Of a stretch of DNA of 64,000 nucleotides, positions 23,999-36,185 are shown one piece after another. The translations under genes and the position numbers were made by a program. The stretch comes from Chlamydoabsidia padenii (taxonomy: Eukaryota; Mucoromycota; Mucoromycetes; Mucorales; Cunninghamellaceae). The notes beneath the pieces are model-generated. The model saw only the letters and a program-made list of their open reading frames with translations, was not told the origin of the DNA and did not search any database. The first letter of the stretch is position 1. Every line of letters starts with the position of its first letter. The DNA lies in contig JAIWND010000021.1 of the NCBI GenBank assembly GCA_025330725.1, positions 534,235-598,234 of the forward strand, read 5' to 3'.

Positions 23999-25861
23999 AT
24001 GGATAACATACTCGAAACTCAACGACTGTAAGTAACAAAAGGAAACAAAAGACAGATTTAAAGGTCTATTATAAAGGTTTTTGTCTACTCACTATATACT
24101 TTTTATTTTACTAGTGCACACGAAGTTATCGAACGTTTGGAAGAAGCCAGTGTCCAACAGTTCATGACTGATTCCAAAACTTATCGTGGGCGGCTTCAAA
24201 ATGAACATACGATCGATCGATATTTGACTCGTCTTGACAAGGAAAGTCAAAAGCTCATAGAACTTTATGAAGACAAGGATGGGTAAGTGAAAAGACAAAT
24301 AAAAAGACAAATAAATCAGTAACTGTAACAAGATGACTTGTCTTGCTAGATCAAACACGCGTGTACTAACTCGACTTTTCATCCTTTATTGTATTTCAGA
24401 CAACGTCAAAAAGCGATCGATTCACTCAGCAAACCATCAATAAGCCTGGATGAATTCTATGAACAACTCGGTCAAATTAAAGACCATCACCAGAAATACC
24501 CCAACGAACCTATCGAAGCACCAGAATTCGAATTTATGCGAAATATGAATCAACAAGACTATGAAGAAGATGATAATATGGAAGAAGCTGAAGATAGTAA
24601 GTAACCATGACATAGTGATGAAACTGGTAACTAATACATCTTTTTTTGTTTAAACCATAAAGTACTAGATAATCTCTTCTCTGGTGAAGAAAACTTGGGA
24701 CGATACGTGGACTTGAACGAACTACATGCGGAATATCTCAACCTGAAAGGTGTGGATCGATTGGACTATATCCCTTATTTGGATCGATTCGACCGGTTTA
24801 CCGACCCCAAGGTGTATCCTATCAACTTGAAATCCAACAACGACTATCGACTCTATTTAGATCATCTTCACAACTATCTACAAGGCTTCTTCCGTCGGGC
24901 TAAACCATTGGAGGATGTGGCATTATTAGAACAGAACGCCAAATTGGAATTTGAAGAGGGTTGGAACCAGGGTGGCAACGAATACATCAAGGCGGAGGAT
25001 GCAAGTGGTCTATTTTGTAAGGCTTGTCAAAAATTATTTACCAAACAAACTGTCTATGATGCACATCTCAAGGGGAAGAAACATGTCAAGGCTCAAGAAA
25101 AATTGAATCAAGAAAACAACAACAATGACGACGGGACAATCAAGATGGATCGACGAAAAAAGACGGCATGGATGGAAGCCCTGATCACAGCTTATATGAA
25201 GACATTGGACACTATCAGGACAGAGTCAAAGGCTAATGTGGAACGAAAGCAAGCTTTGACTGATCGGGAACGAACGGTAAAATGTGGATGGGTAGTAGTT
25301 TGAAAACATGATTGAGTATCTAACTTTTTATATATGTATATATAGCACGAACAAGACCAAGAAGATATCGAAATTCAAGATGAATCCGACGATGATGACG
25401 ATGAAGACCGAATCTATAATCCACTCAAATTACCACTTGGATGGGATGGCAAACCTATTCCTTATTGGCTCTACAAATTACATGGTCTGGGTGTGGAATA
25501 TCCATGTGAAATCTGTGGTAACTATGTTTATATGGGAAGAAAGGCATTCGACAAACACTTTCAAGAATGGCGTCATGCTCATGGTATGCGATGTCTTGGT
25601 TTACCGAACAGTCGTCAATTCCATGAAATTACTAAAATCGATGATGCTTATGCCTGTAAGTAACAAATCTCTGTGCGGGGGAGGGGACATGATACTAATC
25701 CCTTCTTCTTCTTCTTCTTCTTTTTAGTGAATGAAAAACTCAAGAGTCAAAGCGTTAAAACAGACGTCAAGGCTGAAAACATGGAAGAATACGAAGACGA
25801 CGAAGGCAACGTATTCAACAAGAAAACATATGAAGACTTGAAGCGACAAGGAATCATTTAG
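23999..25861 (+). CDS. PRP9: Splicing factor 3A subunit 3 (SF3a60/PRP9)
   Basis: Component of the SF3a complex of the U2 snRNP, needed for 17S U2 formation and branch-site recognition. Six exons (about 23999-24027, 24115-24282, 24400-24596, 24663-25276, 25346-25655, 25728-25861) give 483 aa. Typical features: N-terminal [17 protein letters not shown], the [19 protein letters not shown] block, a C2H2 finger [24 protein letters not shown] (about residues 270-295), a second zinc motif [20 protein letters not shown] and the diagnostic C-terminus [13 protein letters not shown]. Followed within about 70 bp by the piggyBac element. Confidence 0.95.
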
Positions 25862-25868
25862 ACTTAGT

Positions 25869-25913
<45 letters not shown>

Positions 25914-25945
25914 TATCCTCCTATCATTAACAAGTAAAGATTTTG

Positions 25946-25982
25946 GCGGCCTTTTCCGGTCGATTCGACCGAAAAAGGTCGC
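25946..25982. repeat. PiggyBac subterminal palindrome
   Basis: The left half GCGGCCTTTTCCGGTCGA pairs with the complement of the right half, differing at two positions. Related half-sites lie near the other end of the element. A transposase-binding role is inference. Confidence 0.7.
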
Positions 25983-26164
25983 TACTTCTAATTAATATTT
26001 TGACCAATAAAAAACCTCGGATCGTCATCCGCTTTTGATCCTGGGAACTAAAAGGCACAAAAAAGATTTCGTAGCTTTGGAAATTTTTTATCTCTTCTCT
26101 CTCTCCTTTAAATCCGTTTTACATTAACAGCAATCTACTATTTTCAACCTCGATTTACCTAATT

Positions 26165-28254
26165 ATGCCTCCTGTCAATTCTAACTTGTGTGTCGACTCA
26201 CCAGTCTCTGTGTCGGTACGGTTCCTTAGACGAACGGACTTCCTCACCTTTGTCGACGACGTGGACGTTAACGCCCCTGGCTGTAGCTTTGACGGCAAGA
26301 TTGTTGAAATCTATGAACAATCCAACCGCCAAATGTGTAAGGTGATCTTCGATCGGTTGCCTGACAGATCCTTTGATCTTGGTCTTGGCTGTTGTAAATA
26401 CAGAGGTGCTAGAGGCCGGCAACAACAACAACGGGCGGTAGACATCGACGCCGACTCTGTGGACGATCCCGACTATTTGGAAGACGCCATTCAGGAAGAT
26501 GATGATCTCGAAAGTGACGAAGAAATCGTGGATCTTGGATGGGAAGAAACGACTATCACTGTGGACTCTCGCCTGGCAAACCAAGAGGAGGCATACAACC
26601 GTATTAATCCAACCATCCGACTTGCTGGTGCTGCTTATGCCTCTCCTTGTCAGTACTTCTTGCACTTCCTTCCGGTGGAACACCTCCAAACAGTAGTTAT
26701 TCCCGCCATCAATGATCATGCGTCTTCTCAGGTCTCAACCTGGGAGCCCTTGGACTGGCCTGAGTATCTTACGTGGATCATGTTGCTGGTCATTATGACG
26801 ATCGTTAATTGTAATGATCGTAAAATCTATTGGCATCTCGGTGATATACCTTACCGCCTCAACGTCAACTTTGGTGACTATATGTCAATGGCGCGCTTTG
26901 ATGCAATTAGAAAGTGGCATGTTTTTGTCGTCCCTGACAATGATCTGTAAGTAAAGATAAACTAATCGATATCTGGAAATTGACTTGAACTTTTTCATGT
27001 GATTAGGTTCAAGTTGGATCCTTTGTATCAGGTGCGATCATTCTTCAACGGGCTGAACAACCATCTGGAAACGACAATCATCCCTGGCCGATACATGTGC
27101 GTCGACGAATCTATGAATCAATGGCTCGGTCAGGGTATGCCAAACCTCAAAAAGGTACCTAGGAAACCTCACCCAATCGGACAGGAATACAAGTGTATCG
27201 CTGATAATGTTACGTCAATTATCATGCGTCTTGACATTGTTGGTGATCCTTTGGCTCCGCGTCGGGTGCCTGCTGGCCAAGATCGCACCATTGTGGCCAC
27301 GGTCAAACGCCTAGTGGATCCATGGAAGTACTCCGGAAGAACAATCATTGGTGACTCTTGGTTTGGCTCTCCGGAAATGGCAAGGAAATTGAAGGAAATT
27401 GGGCTACATTCAATAATGCAGGTGGCAAAGCGGGCATACTGGCCTCGGGGTATGCCTGCTGTGGATATCATTCAGTCTCTTGGCCCCGACTATGGTGATG
27501 TCAAGTGTATGAAGTCGACCGCTCCCGGGGAGCATCTGTTTGTGGCCACATACCGTGATCTGAAAGCGAAGGCGTTGGTGTCAACATGCAGCACCACGAC
27601 ACCCGGCAGCACACGGAAATTCAAAGATCCAAACACTGGAGTGGTCGTGGAAGTGGTCCGTCCCGTGGTCTTTGATGACTACGAAACCAATAAAAGTAAG
27701 TGGAAAAAAAAAAAAAAAAAAAAAGATGTGATGGGATGTGATGGGGCGGGTGGGGTGATGATTTTTATTTTATTTTATGATAAGGCTCCGTGGACATCTC
27801 CAACAACCGCCGTGACAACATGATCGGGTTTCACGACGTGTTGAAAACACAACGCTGGGAACTTCGGTGCTTGGCCTTCTTCCTCGGGATAGTTGAAGCA
27901 AATGCTTTTTCTGCCTTCAAACATTTTCGTGATGAAGGTGAAGATGTGTTGCACACAACATTCCGTTGGAGGTTGGTGGAAGGCCTGAAGGTCCATATCA
28001 ATGGTATTAAGGGTGGTAATACCGGCAACACTATGGTGGGCACAAGGGGGCAGGTACACAGGGCTGATTATCATAAACTTGTTCCCTTGGGTAAACACTC
28101 TTTGTCAGGGGATTACATCCGGCGGGTCTGCATAAAGTGCAAGGTTAGAACCCAGCATAAATGCATTTGTGCTGGGGACGCCTTGTGCCAAAAATGCCAT
28201 CCCAAGCATGTCCTGGACGTCGAACGCTCGGCAAATAGATTAAATAATTTTTAG
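26165..28254 (+). CDS. PiggyBac transposase (DDE_Tnp_1_7 with C-terminal zinc-binding domain)
   Basis: Cut-and-paste transposase acting at TTAA sites. Three exons (about 26165-26946, 27007-27695, 27785-28254) join in frame to 646 aa. Catalytic Asp candidates fit the family pattern: D in RYMCVDESM, D in TIIGDSWFGS and D in SVDISNNRRDN. Other family motifs are MSMARFDAIRKWHVF and MNQWLGQGMPNLKKVP. The C-terminus has a Cys/His cluster (CIKCKVRTQHKCICAGDALC followed by CHPKH), the usual DNA-binding zinc domain. No stop or frameshift is seen once both short introns are removed, so the protein may still be made. Intron 2 has a homopolymer just after its donor. Confidence 0.92.
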
Positions 28255-28556
28255 TTGGTAGATCTTTGCTTTTAAGCTTTTTTTTTAAATAAACTCTTCT
28301 TTTAACATCTTTTATGACCGTTCCAATATGCGGCCTTTTCCGGTCGCTCCCAAAAAAGGAAATACTATCGATTTTTAAACATTGATTTAGACATCTAGAT
28401 TTTATTGTAACCACTTCAAACCCACTTCATCTTTTCTTTACACCCTAAAGAGTCGTCTAGTTTGTTTAAAAGATTTTTATTTATTGTGGATTTTTATATA
28501 TATATATTTGAAGGTGCGGCCTTTTCCGGTCGATTCGACCAATAACCACTTGTTAA

Positions 28557-29076
28557 ATAAAAAATCGTATACTTGTTTTATAATAAAAATGGCTTGTCTT
28601 GCTGTTGTAATTATTCTTTTTGACCCTAATAGATCAAGTAATTTATTCGGCTATGGGTTCATGTACGAGTAATGTAGCTTTGCTTTTTTACTTTGAACAT
28701 CCGTCCGCTCCGAAAAAGAAAACCACGGTATCACATATAATGTAAACAATTCATGTAAGTACATAAAGCAGTTCCAAGTCTAAAGGGGGAAAAGGATCTT
28801 AATGTATCACAGAAGGGCCGGGATGATTACCACTTGAAGACTTTTTACATATATCTATTCCATTCCACACAGATTTATAACTTTATTAAAATAAAAATAA
28901 AAGAAGGGTGAGGAAGAGACATATTAATGTTTACATCCAATGATAAGACTATGTTTAAAAAAAGAAGGGGGTAAAAGTAAGAAGAATAGAATGTAATGCA
29001 TCACTAATATGTACAAGTAAAAATGTGGGTAAAATAAAAACAAAATAATAAATGTTGGGGGGGGTTAAATCATCCA
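28557..29076. other. Intergenic between piggyBac and transcription-factor gene
   Basis: AT-rich. A block near 28690 (GTCCGCTCCGAAAAAG) loosely resembles piggyBac subterminal sequence but lies outside the TTAA border. A 26-codon ORF (MACLAVVIILFDP...) from about 28590 is unsupported. Confidence 0.4.
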
Positions 29077-30977
29077 TCATCTAGAAGGAAGGTAATTTGA
29101 TGAAGGTATAAATAGAGTGGAAGAGGATGATTGTTCATTACTATAAACTAGTGGAGGGTTGTTCAAGTAAGATGAGTAAGATGATGGAAGGTCAATGGAT
29201 CCACCAAGAGAAGCATCATCATAGGACATCGGTGCTGAAGTCGCCGTTGTTGTTGTTGATGATGTTGCCAAATGCACAGGTGTTATCAAGTGGTTCCCAT
29301 CATTGTTGTTGGTCGATGCGAAAAACTGTTCATACAATAAGGAAGATGAGTGATCCCCTGTTAATCCATCACCAAAAGTAAAAAGAGTGTTCATGCCGTA
29401 TTCCATTCCTGATGTGCCTGCACTTTGTATGAATGACTGATGTGATGAGTTGGATGAGGTCTGTGAGTCGCTATACACAGGCATGACTTGATTTACGTGC
29501 TGATAATGTTGATTCGATGTCTGATAAAACTGATGTTGTTGACCATCCATTATACCACTGGTAGGCAATAAAGAGTTGGTGCTGTCATCGTTATTTCTAA
29601 CGTCATTGTTGATCGTGTGATTGTTGTCGATGATGAAATGTTGAGAAGATCCCATAGGTGTGGTCTTTTTCGTCGTTGGTCCTATGTTTGTTGTCGGTTC
29701 CCGAGATTCCTTGTGATTGTTCAATGTTCGTGATGGTCCACGTCGCTCATCTTCGTTGATGATAATTGTGTGACCTCCAGAACGTTGCCTTGTGTTGTTA
29801 CTAGTGCTGGTGTTGAGTTTACTGTTGTTGTTCGGATCGATATTGGGTGGAGTCAATGATTTGAATTTCTTTTGTTTTCCTTTGGATGGGTGGACCTCGA
29901 TAATCTTCAGTTTCTGCATTGGTTTGGCCATTGTATTTCCATTACTATTACTACTGCTGTTGCTGTTGCCATTGTTGTATCCAGATGTAAAGGAATCACT
30001 TTCGTAAGGACGTTTCGATGATGAGCCATTAGGATCACTGTCAAAGGAGGAAGTCGAGCCTTCACTTTGTGTAGAAGCAAGTCGAAGTCGGCTATCCAAA
30101 GACCCAGATAGTCGAGGACTTGAAGAATACTTGGTGTAACTACTAGATGGTCGAGTAAACCCAGAGAGGATAGATGTTGGTCGCTGCTTATATTGATTTT
30201 CCAAAGAGTCGATCGATTCGGATAACATGGTGCCTGATTTAGTTGTTGTAGTTGGTATCGTTCTTAATAGTTCCAAGGTATGTTCAAAGTTGATTTCACC
30301 AAAAGCCCCTGATTTCTGATCATGTGCAGAAGCAGATGCATTGAGAAGGTGGATCCGGAGTGCCATTATCATCGCATAAGTGACCATTGGTGATGTTTTC
30401 GATAAATAGACCAACGTATCTGTTGAAATATCTGCTGTGAGTTGAGTGATGATCATGGCTGTATGTGAGCATATATCTAATGATGGTCGAGATGTGTTGT
30501 TGTTGCCAGTATAACTGTTGTTGGTACTGTTATTGCTACTACCATTAGAAGATTTTGCCGCTGAGTGTTCCTGGATGTACGGTCGATGCAAGAGGATAAG
30601 TAGTGTATATAGTTCCAACCGTCGAATGATGTTTACATGTTGTCTTTTTACTGCCAATCTTGTGATGTCTTCGCTAGGAGAGAAGTCTTTCAATAGTGAT
30701 GTGATCCAAGAATCCAAAGTTGACAACATGGCGTCCTGGTGCTATAACAGATGAGTAAAGTAGGGTGAGTAAATAAAGTTAAAAGTCAGTAAGGCTTTGT
30801 AGTTTTTGTATTACCCTGATTGGACCCCTTTCGGATGAATGTGGCGAGTAATTAAACTTTGCAACCCTTCCCATGATTTTGCAGATATCAATACGGTCGA
30901 GGAATGTGGCCATCCAAGTAATTGTGTCTTGATCATCGTGTTCTAGAGCCTTTGGTAGTGGGACATCACTGCAATTA

Positions 30978-31024
<47 letters not shown>

Positions 31025-32413
31025 AGTTTAGTGATACCATTTCCTGTCTTTCATTGACGCTGCCCATCCATCACTGCTTCCCTATATTCGGCCCGAGTGA
31101 TGAATTTTTCCTTTTCAGTTGCACCAATATTGTTTTTCCATTTATACTTACATATCTCTTTCCTCCAAGGTAAAAGGCCGACCATATACCAAGCTAAGCG
31201 AGCGATCAAACACAAAAGCGGCCCAGAAAGTCCGAATGCCGAATTGTTCACAAGCGTTGTGTTCTATTGTTGCCAATTCCGCGCTATCCATGGGGTCGCA
31301 CAGTGATGATGATGAAGATGAGGATGTCAGTGGTGATGATGTTGATGAGCCTGTTTTGATAGGAGGTGATGATATGTTGGTGAATGAATTATATCGATGT
31401 AAGCCCAGGTCCAGAATCATTCGAAACGCTTCACCAGCCCATATCCAAACCCTGCTGAATTCTTCATGTCGTCTTGACTGTTCCAAGTGCAAAGCCATGA
31501 GGAGGAGAGCAAATACCGTGCTGATTCGTGGTTGGTGTAGGTAAGTATCTCGGAGTTGATTGGCGTATTGTAAACACCGAGTTGCAAAAGAATCGATGGT
31601 TTGATCTGTGTTGCTGTTGTCAATGAATCGATGAGGTTCGTTCGAGAAGGGTGCAGATCGGGCAAATAAAGCGTAGAAAAATAAAGGTGACAAATAGGAA
31701 GGCTGCCCAAGATTACAACGATCCAGTTCCAATAGCAAGTCTTGTCTGTTGATCAGAGGCAAATGTGGATGAATGTGAGTATAGTAAACATCAATCAGAT
31801 GAAGCTGGGTATCCAATGTCAATTGGGGTGGTGGAATAGGTGTGGATAAAGCATAAAGTGATCGCGTGACCAGATCAAGTTGCATTTTATCTTGCTGTAG
31901 TGGTGAGTAAGATAGTGAGTTGCTGTAGTAAGATGTTTCACCCATAAAATGACCATGTTGACTAATATATGTTCGTGGTCGAGTTTGTTGTGATAACACC
32001 ATTTCGTAAAGAGAAAGTACATTGTTGTTGTTATCTGGTATCACTGTGTTACTGGTAGAGTTCATATCTAGGTGTGAGCCAGCCAGAGTACTAGTATCGT
32101 GTTTGCATTCATGAAGCCTTCCATCGTTCTTTTGTTTCTTGGTTTTACAGCCAGAGTAGTCGTTGATGAATATTGATTTCGTTGTTGAAGATGTTGAAGG
32201 TGTTGCAACTAAAGAAGAAGTTTCGTCTTGACCAAATCCCGGTTTTTCGAATTGCTTGATGACAAGAGATACACCAGTATTTTGACGGAGTTCAGCTTCT
32301 ACTTTGTTAAGGTCTTCAATAATCCCTTTGGCTAGTGATTGCACCAGTTGAAGGGAAGGAAATCCTAAGGGAGGAGGAGGTACTAGTTGTATGGCGTTAC
32401 CATTGTGCTGCAT
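29077..32413 (-). CDS. Fungal-specific transcription factor (Fungal_trans domain) without a visible Zn2Cys6 cluster
   Basis: Exons about 32413-31152, 30968-30815 and 30741-29077 give 1026 aa. The middle homology region is clear: LIDVYYTHIHPHLPLINRQD, ARSAPF, RISTVFALLLMALHLE, FRMILDLGLHRY and FGIRTFWAAFVFDRSLSLVYGRPF, continued by the exon-2 segment starting DVPLPKALEHDD. Such proteins are nuclear regulators of catabolic genes; targets are unknown. The N-terminus (PPPLGFPSLQLVQSLAKGII) begins where sequence after a zinc cluster would usually start. The 330 bp between the ATG and RPS7 contain no Cys6 cluster in any frame. The C-terminal 500 residues are Ser/Asn/Gln-rich. The first intron carries a homopolymer of about 40 T (sense) before its acceptor. 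Confidence 0.78.
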
Positions 32414-32745
32414 AATAATAATAATAATAATAAGAGCAACAACGGTGACAATAAAGTAAAATAAAGAAGAAAAAAGTAAAAGTAAAAAAGTAAAATAAAA
32501 AAGTAGTGGGGGAGTGGAAAAGTAAAAAGAAAAGAGGAAAAGAGAGACAAAATCAAAAAAAAAATCACAGGCACTAAAATTTAAACAGCACCCGTCGCAC
32601 AAACCATCCAATAAGCCTTGTTCCCTGTATCCCACAAAGTCCAGACAATCCCAAATGTCAAAAAAGAGCCTTGTTTTATTTATTATATCAAAGAGAAGCC
32701 TATACTATTAACTAGAGTAATGATATTTATACATCACAAACCTTT
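32414..32745. other. 5' region of the transcription-factor gene, no gene seen
   Basis: ATT-repeat and T/A-rich sequence (plus-strand A) between the factor's ATG and the RPS7 stop on the same strand. Checked for a zinc-cluster exon; none found. Confidence 0.5.
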
Positions 32746-33496
32746 TTAAAACAATTCAGCATTGGCGGGGAATTCAAAGACAACATCCTTGCCAGTCAAC
32801 TTGCGGTAGACAGAGGAGAAGGTGTCGAGCTTGTATTCCAAAGAGGTAGCATCCTTGGTATCCAAGAAGCACTTGATAGTCTTGGAGCCATCGACCTTGA
32901 CACGGGTACGCTTACCAACGATTTCGGTAGGGTAGACCAAATCTTCGAGGACAGCATCGTGGACAGCAGTCAAAGTACGAGAGCGAGGACGAGGTTGCTT
33001 GGGGTTTTCGTGACGGCTGGGCTTCTTGAGGATACGGCGTTGAGCAACAAAGACAACATGACGGTCAGAGAACTTCTTTTCCAATTCACGGGTCAAACTA
33101 TGGATAATAATACAAGAGTTTAGTTGCCATCCTTTTTTTCTAATCCATCGTCATGGTTTCCACTTACCGTTGTTGGATCTTGTGGAAAGCCTTTTGTTGA
33201 GGGACAGGCACAAAGATAACGATAGCCTTCTTGCCAGCACCGAGTTCGACCTATTACAAGTTTAGACAAAAAATAAAAAGGAAGGGAGAGAGCAGGAATA
33301 AGTTAAACTACAAGTCATAATATATACATGCATCGTTCGTACTACTTACTTCCTTGGCACCAGTGATGTTGAGAGGACGCAATTCCTTCTTCAATTCGGG
33401 GACAGAGTTTTCGAGATCAATGATAGCTTGACCAATAGTAATTTCGAATTCATCAACGGGCTTGGCGCCAGCAATTTTAACGATCTTTGAAGACAT
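32746..33496 (-). CDS. RPS7: 40S ribosomal protein S7 (eS7)
   Basis: Small-subunit protein. Exons about 33496-33350, 33250-33168 and 33097-32746 give 193 aa, the usual length. Diagnostic runs: [61 protein letters not shown] and TYRKL-type end [15 protein letters not shown]. The motif ATTCAAATCCCGCC lies about 290 bp upstream, between this gene and the relic on the other strand. Confidence 0.97.
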
Positions 33497-33783
33497 AGTC
33501 GTTTCTAAAATGTTGATTAAAAAAAAAAAAAAAGAGGGTGATGTCAGTAAACTCCTCCAATCATCCATCCATTCCCACATCCATCCATATATTCTGTTGT
33601 ATCTAATCCATCCATATCCATCTTGATGTATCCGAGTCCATTTCATCCTTTTCTTTTCTTTTTTTTTTTTTTCTTTTTTTTTACATATTGGAGTTTGATA
33701 CCTACAAGGTTAACCACAGTAAAAAGAAAGAGCAAGCAATTGGGACAAGCGCCCATCAAAAAAAAGGACGGTTCCCAAAATTA

Positions 33784-33800
33784 ATTCAAATCCCGCCATT
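33784..33800. promoter_or_regulatory. Recurrent motif ATTCAAATCCCGCCATT
   Basis: 78 bp 5' of the ATG of the relic at 33878 and 288 bp 5' of the RPS7 ATG. Confidence 0.45.
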
Positions 33801-33877
33801 TTCCTATATCCAAAGCGACACTCAGGTAGTCTTTCTTCCCTTTCTCTTTTACTTTTTTTTTACAACCCAACCCTTTG

Positions 33878-34520
33878 ATGAACGAACCATGCTTCTATAG
33901 TTCATCGGGGTAAACGATGTGAAAGAAAAAAAAAAGGTATTGTATGAATAGAATAAAGCTGGGGCTTGAAATGACTTGTACTAAACTTGTTCAATCATCT
34001 TTATAGATTACAACACTCTTTTTGAAAAGGACACTATGCTTCTCATACCCGTAAAAATGCTACCCAAAGGAACTAATGTAAGTTAAATGGTCCTTGCACT
34101 AATCTTTTATCTAACAACACTTCTCATGTAGATAACGACTCTTCTTTGTCAGCCTTATAATGAACTATTTATCAAGTCGGATAGCCCTTTGGAATAGCCT
34201 TGACAAGAACATCCTACTATCAAGTCCAGTAAATGAATGAATCACCAGGTAAAGGATGGAAGCGGATGAATCTTTAAAACCTTTATTCTCACTTTGATGT
34301 TTATAGAATCCCTTCATCGACTAGAATTAATTAACGGCGGGTTTAACACTGGAGGAACAAACAATGCTGGATAATGGGTTCATTCTCACTCGTCTGGTGC
34401 TACTCTTTTTAGTATGGTTTTGATAAACAACTATGGGGAGAACTAAAGGTCAAGTCTGGCGATTCTACAGCGTGACATTTATTGGATCTCTATTGCTTAG
34501 CGGAACTCTCTCTCTCTCTC
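33878..34520 (+). pseudogene. Decayed multi-exon gene, product unknown
   Basis: An ATG (MNEPCFYSSSG) ends at a donor (33910), then exons with consensus borders follow: about 34007-34077 (YNTLFEKDTMLLIPVKMLPK), 34132-34248 (TTLLCQPYNELFIKSDSP...) and 34307 onward (LHRLELINGGFNTGGTNNAG). The reading is protein-like but holds in-frame TAA, TAA, TAA and TAG (after VQ, AG, EN and SIA), a likely one-base loss in a C run near 34185 and a phase mismatch at the first intron where a GGGG run abuts the donor. All four stops could come from CAA or CAG by one C-to-T change. No family recognised. Confidence 0.4.
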
Positions 34521-35333
34521 TCCCCTTTTTTTATTCGCAATCGTTGTCTAGTTTAGTTTTATTTTGTAGTTGATAAATAAAATCTTATCTTTGTACCTTT
34601 TATGAACATCGACTCTTCTTCTTTATGCGTGATCTTCCCCGCACAGACGTAGGCGGTGTTGGAAATGTACAGTAACCGAAAAAAGAACAATGGACTTTTC
34701 TTCTTCTCATACTAGATATTGCTATAAATGATTTTAATGGAATGTAAAGCCAAGTGATAAAAAATGCTTTGTCTGTTATACCAAGCTCAAGATGATATGA
34801 ACTGGTAATTGACTGACTTGACGGGATTTCAATTATTTTTGATCTTGCATGACGAGCTCATATTCAATCTTGTTGCTTTCTCTATCAGCTAATTGTAAAC
34901 AGTATTTCTTCAATTCATGAATAGATACATAGTTGATTTAAATTTTTTAATATATGCGTCTATATACAAGAAAAATGGATAGTAAACAGTGCCATATCCC
35001 TTTTTCGTACGCATAATGTAAACCCCGACTGATCCGACCAACCCTTTTCTGTACCTTTTATATTTGGCACATAGCCCCTCCCCATCACCAATAGACATAC
35101 ATCACATAGCTATAAACCACCATACAGGTTTATACCTTCTAACGTAATTGACTACAATTAGTGATCTAAATCCCCGTTGGATAAGGCACTCCCACCCAGA
35201 TTGATTACAACACGTTGTGATCAAAAGATATACTTTTTTTTAATTGAATGATTTAAAGAATAACTATTGATATAAATGTACTATACTATGTAATGTAGAT
35301 CCAAAAAGAAGGAAGAAGAAGAATATATATAAT
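34521..35333. other. Intergenic, no gene seen
   Basis: CT repeat near 34507-34522 and one isolated motif copy GACGGGATTTCAATTA at 34820-34835 with no gene start that I can attach to it. Possibly part of a further relic; not resolved. Confidence 0.4.
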
Positions 35334-36185
35334 CTAGAGAGTGAATTTTTCATGTATCTGAGCAGATTCGTGGGGTATGAAATCCATTGTAAGATGCATA
35401 GGCAAATTCAACAATTCCCTAATGTTGTGACTAAACAAGAAGAGAGAGAAAAAGAAAGAGATGGTTAGAGAGTCGGCCCTTTTTGAAGGATCATCCTTTA
35501 TCCTTACCCAATAGATTCCAAAGATTCATTTCGTTGAGAAGTCTTGGTCCACAAGGCAATACGGAAGTAGTTTCTACGAATGGCAATCACAGTACCACAA
35601 ACTTCACCTTCAACAAATTGTTCACCAATGACAGCCAGTACCTAATCAAAGATCAATTAGTTATCATGATATATATATATATATATATATATCACCACAT
35701 CAAGTCCTCTATCCCTACTACCACCACTTACCATGTTCAACCAGAAGAGATTGATAGTGTTGCCACTGCGTGCACGAGGGAATTGAATGACAAACTTGCC
35801 ACCATTAGCATTAGCGGGATCTTCCCATTCAGGTCGGATGCCTTTCTTGAAGAAATGATAGTTGGAGTTGGGTTCGAGTTGATCCACCTTGGTCAAATTG
35901 TTAAAGGCACTATATATATATCAAGAGAGTTAGTGTCAATCCCACTTTCTTTTTTTTTTCGGTCACTTACCCCCAAAAGGCTTCGACAGTATCGACGGTA
36001 ACAAGTTCCTTTAAATTTTCCGCCCACGATTGTGCATTAGTGTTGGTCAAAGGATTGTCGAACCACATTGTCCAAGCATTTTCCAAAGGATGGGATACCG
36101 TCAAATCAAGTCCTTCGGGTACAGGCACAGTGCTTTTATGATTGTCGGGTGTAATGCTGTGCCATTCGTTGTCTGCTTGAGCCAT
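35334..36185 (-). CDS. EIF4E: Translation initiation factor eIF4E (cap-binding)
   Basis: Binds the m7G cap and recruits eIF4G. Exons about 36185-35971, 35909-35732, 35641-35508 and 35430-35334 give 207 aa. Cap-binding tryptophans and surroundings are visible: HPLENAWTMWFDNP, TVEAFWGAFNNL, YHFFKKGIRPEWEDPANANG and GTVIAIRRNYFRIALWTK. The end LLNLPMHLTMDFIPHE matches the family C-terminus. Intron 2 contains a TA dinucleotide run (about 35667-35692). Confidence 0.93.

Larger units (their letters stand above)
25927..28556 (+). mobile_element. PiggyBac-family DNA transposon, apparently complete
   Basis: The target tetranucleotide TTAA is present at both ends (25927-25930 and 28553-28556). Inside, both ends start CAAGT read inward. 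A 37-bp imperfect palindrome with half-site GCGGCCTTTTCCGGTCGA lies at 25946-25982; half-sites recur at about 28329-28347 and 28515-28540, so inverted subterminal repeats exist at both ends. The element is 2.6 kb and encodes one transposase with an open frame. It sits 66 bp after the SF3A3 stop, just past a CT repeat, so SF3A3 coding sequence is untouched. Confidence 0.85.

Noticed and set aside
25872..25913. CT repeat as a CRISPR-like or tandem array
   Set aside because: Simple dinucleotide repeat; no spacer structure. No CRISPR array was seen anywhere.
28690..28801. A more distal 3' end of the piggyBac element
   Set aside because: A similar GC block and a later TTAA exist, but only the TTAA at 28553 has the inward CAAGT matching the left end.
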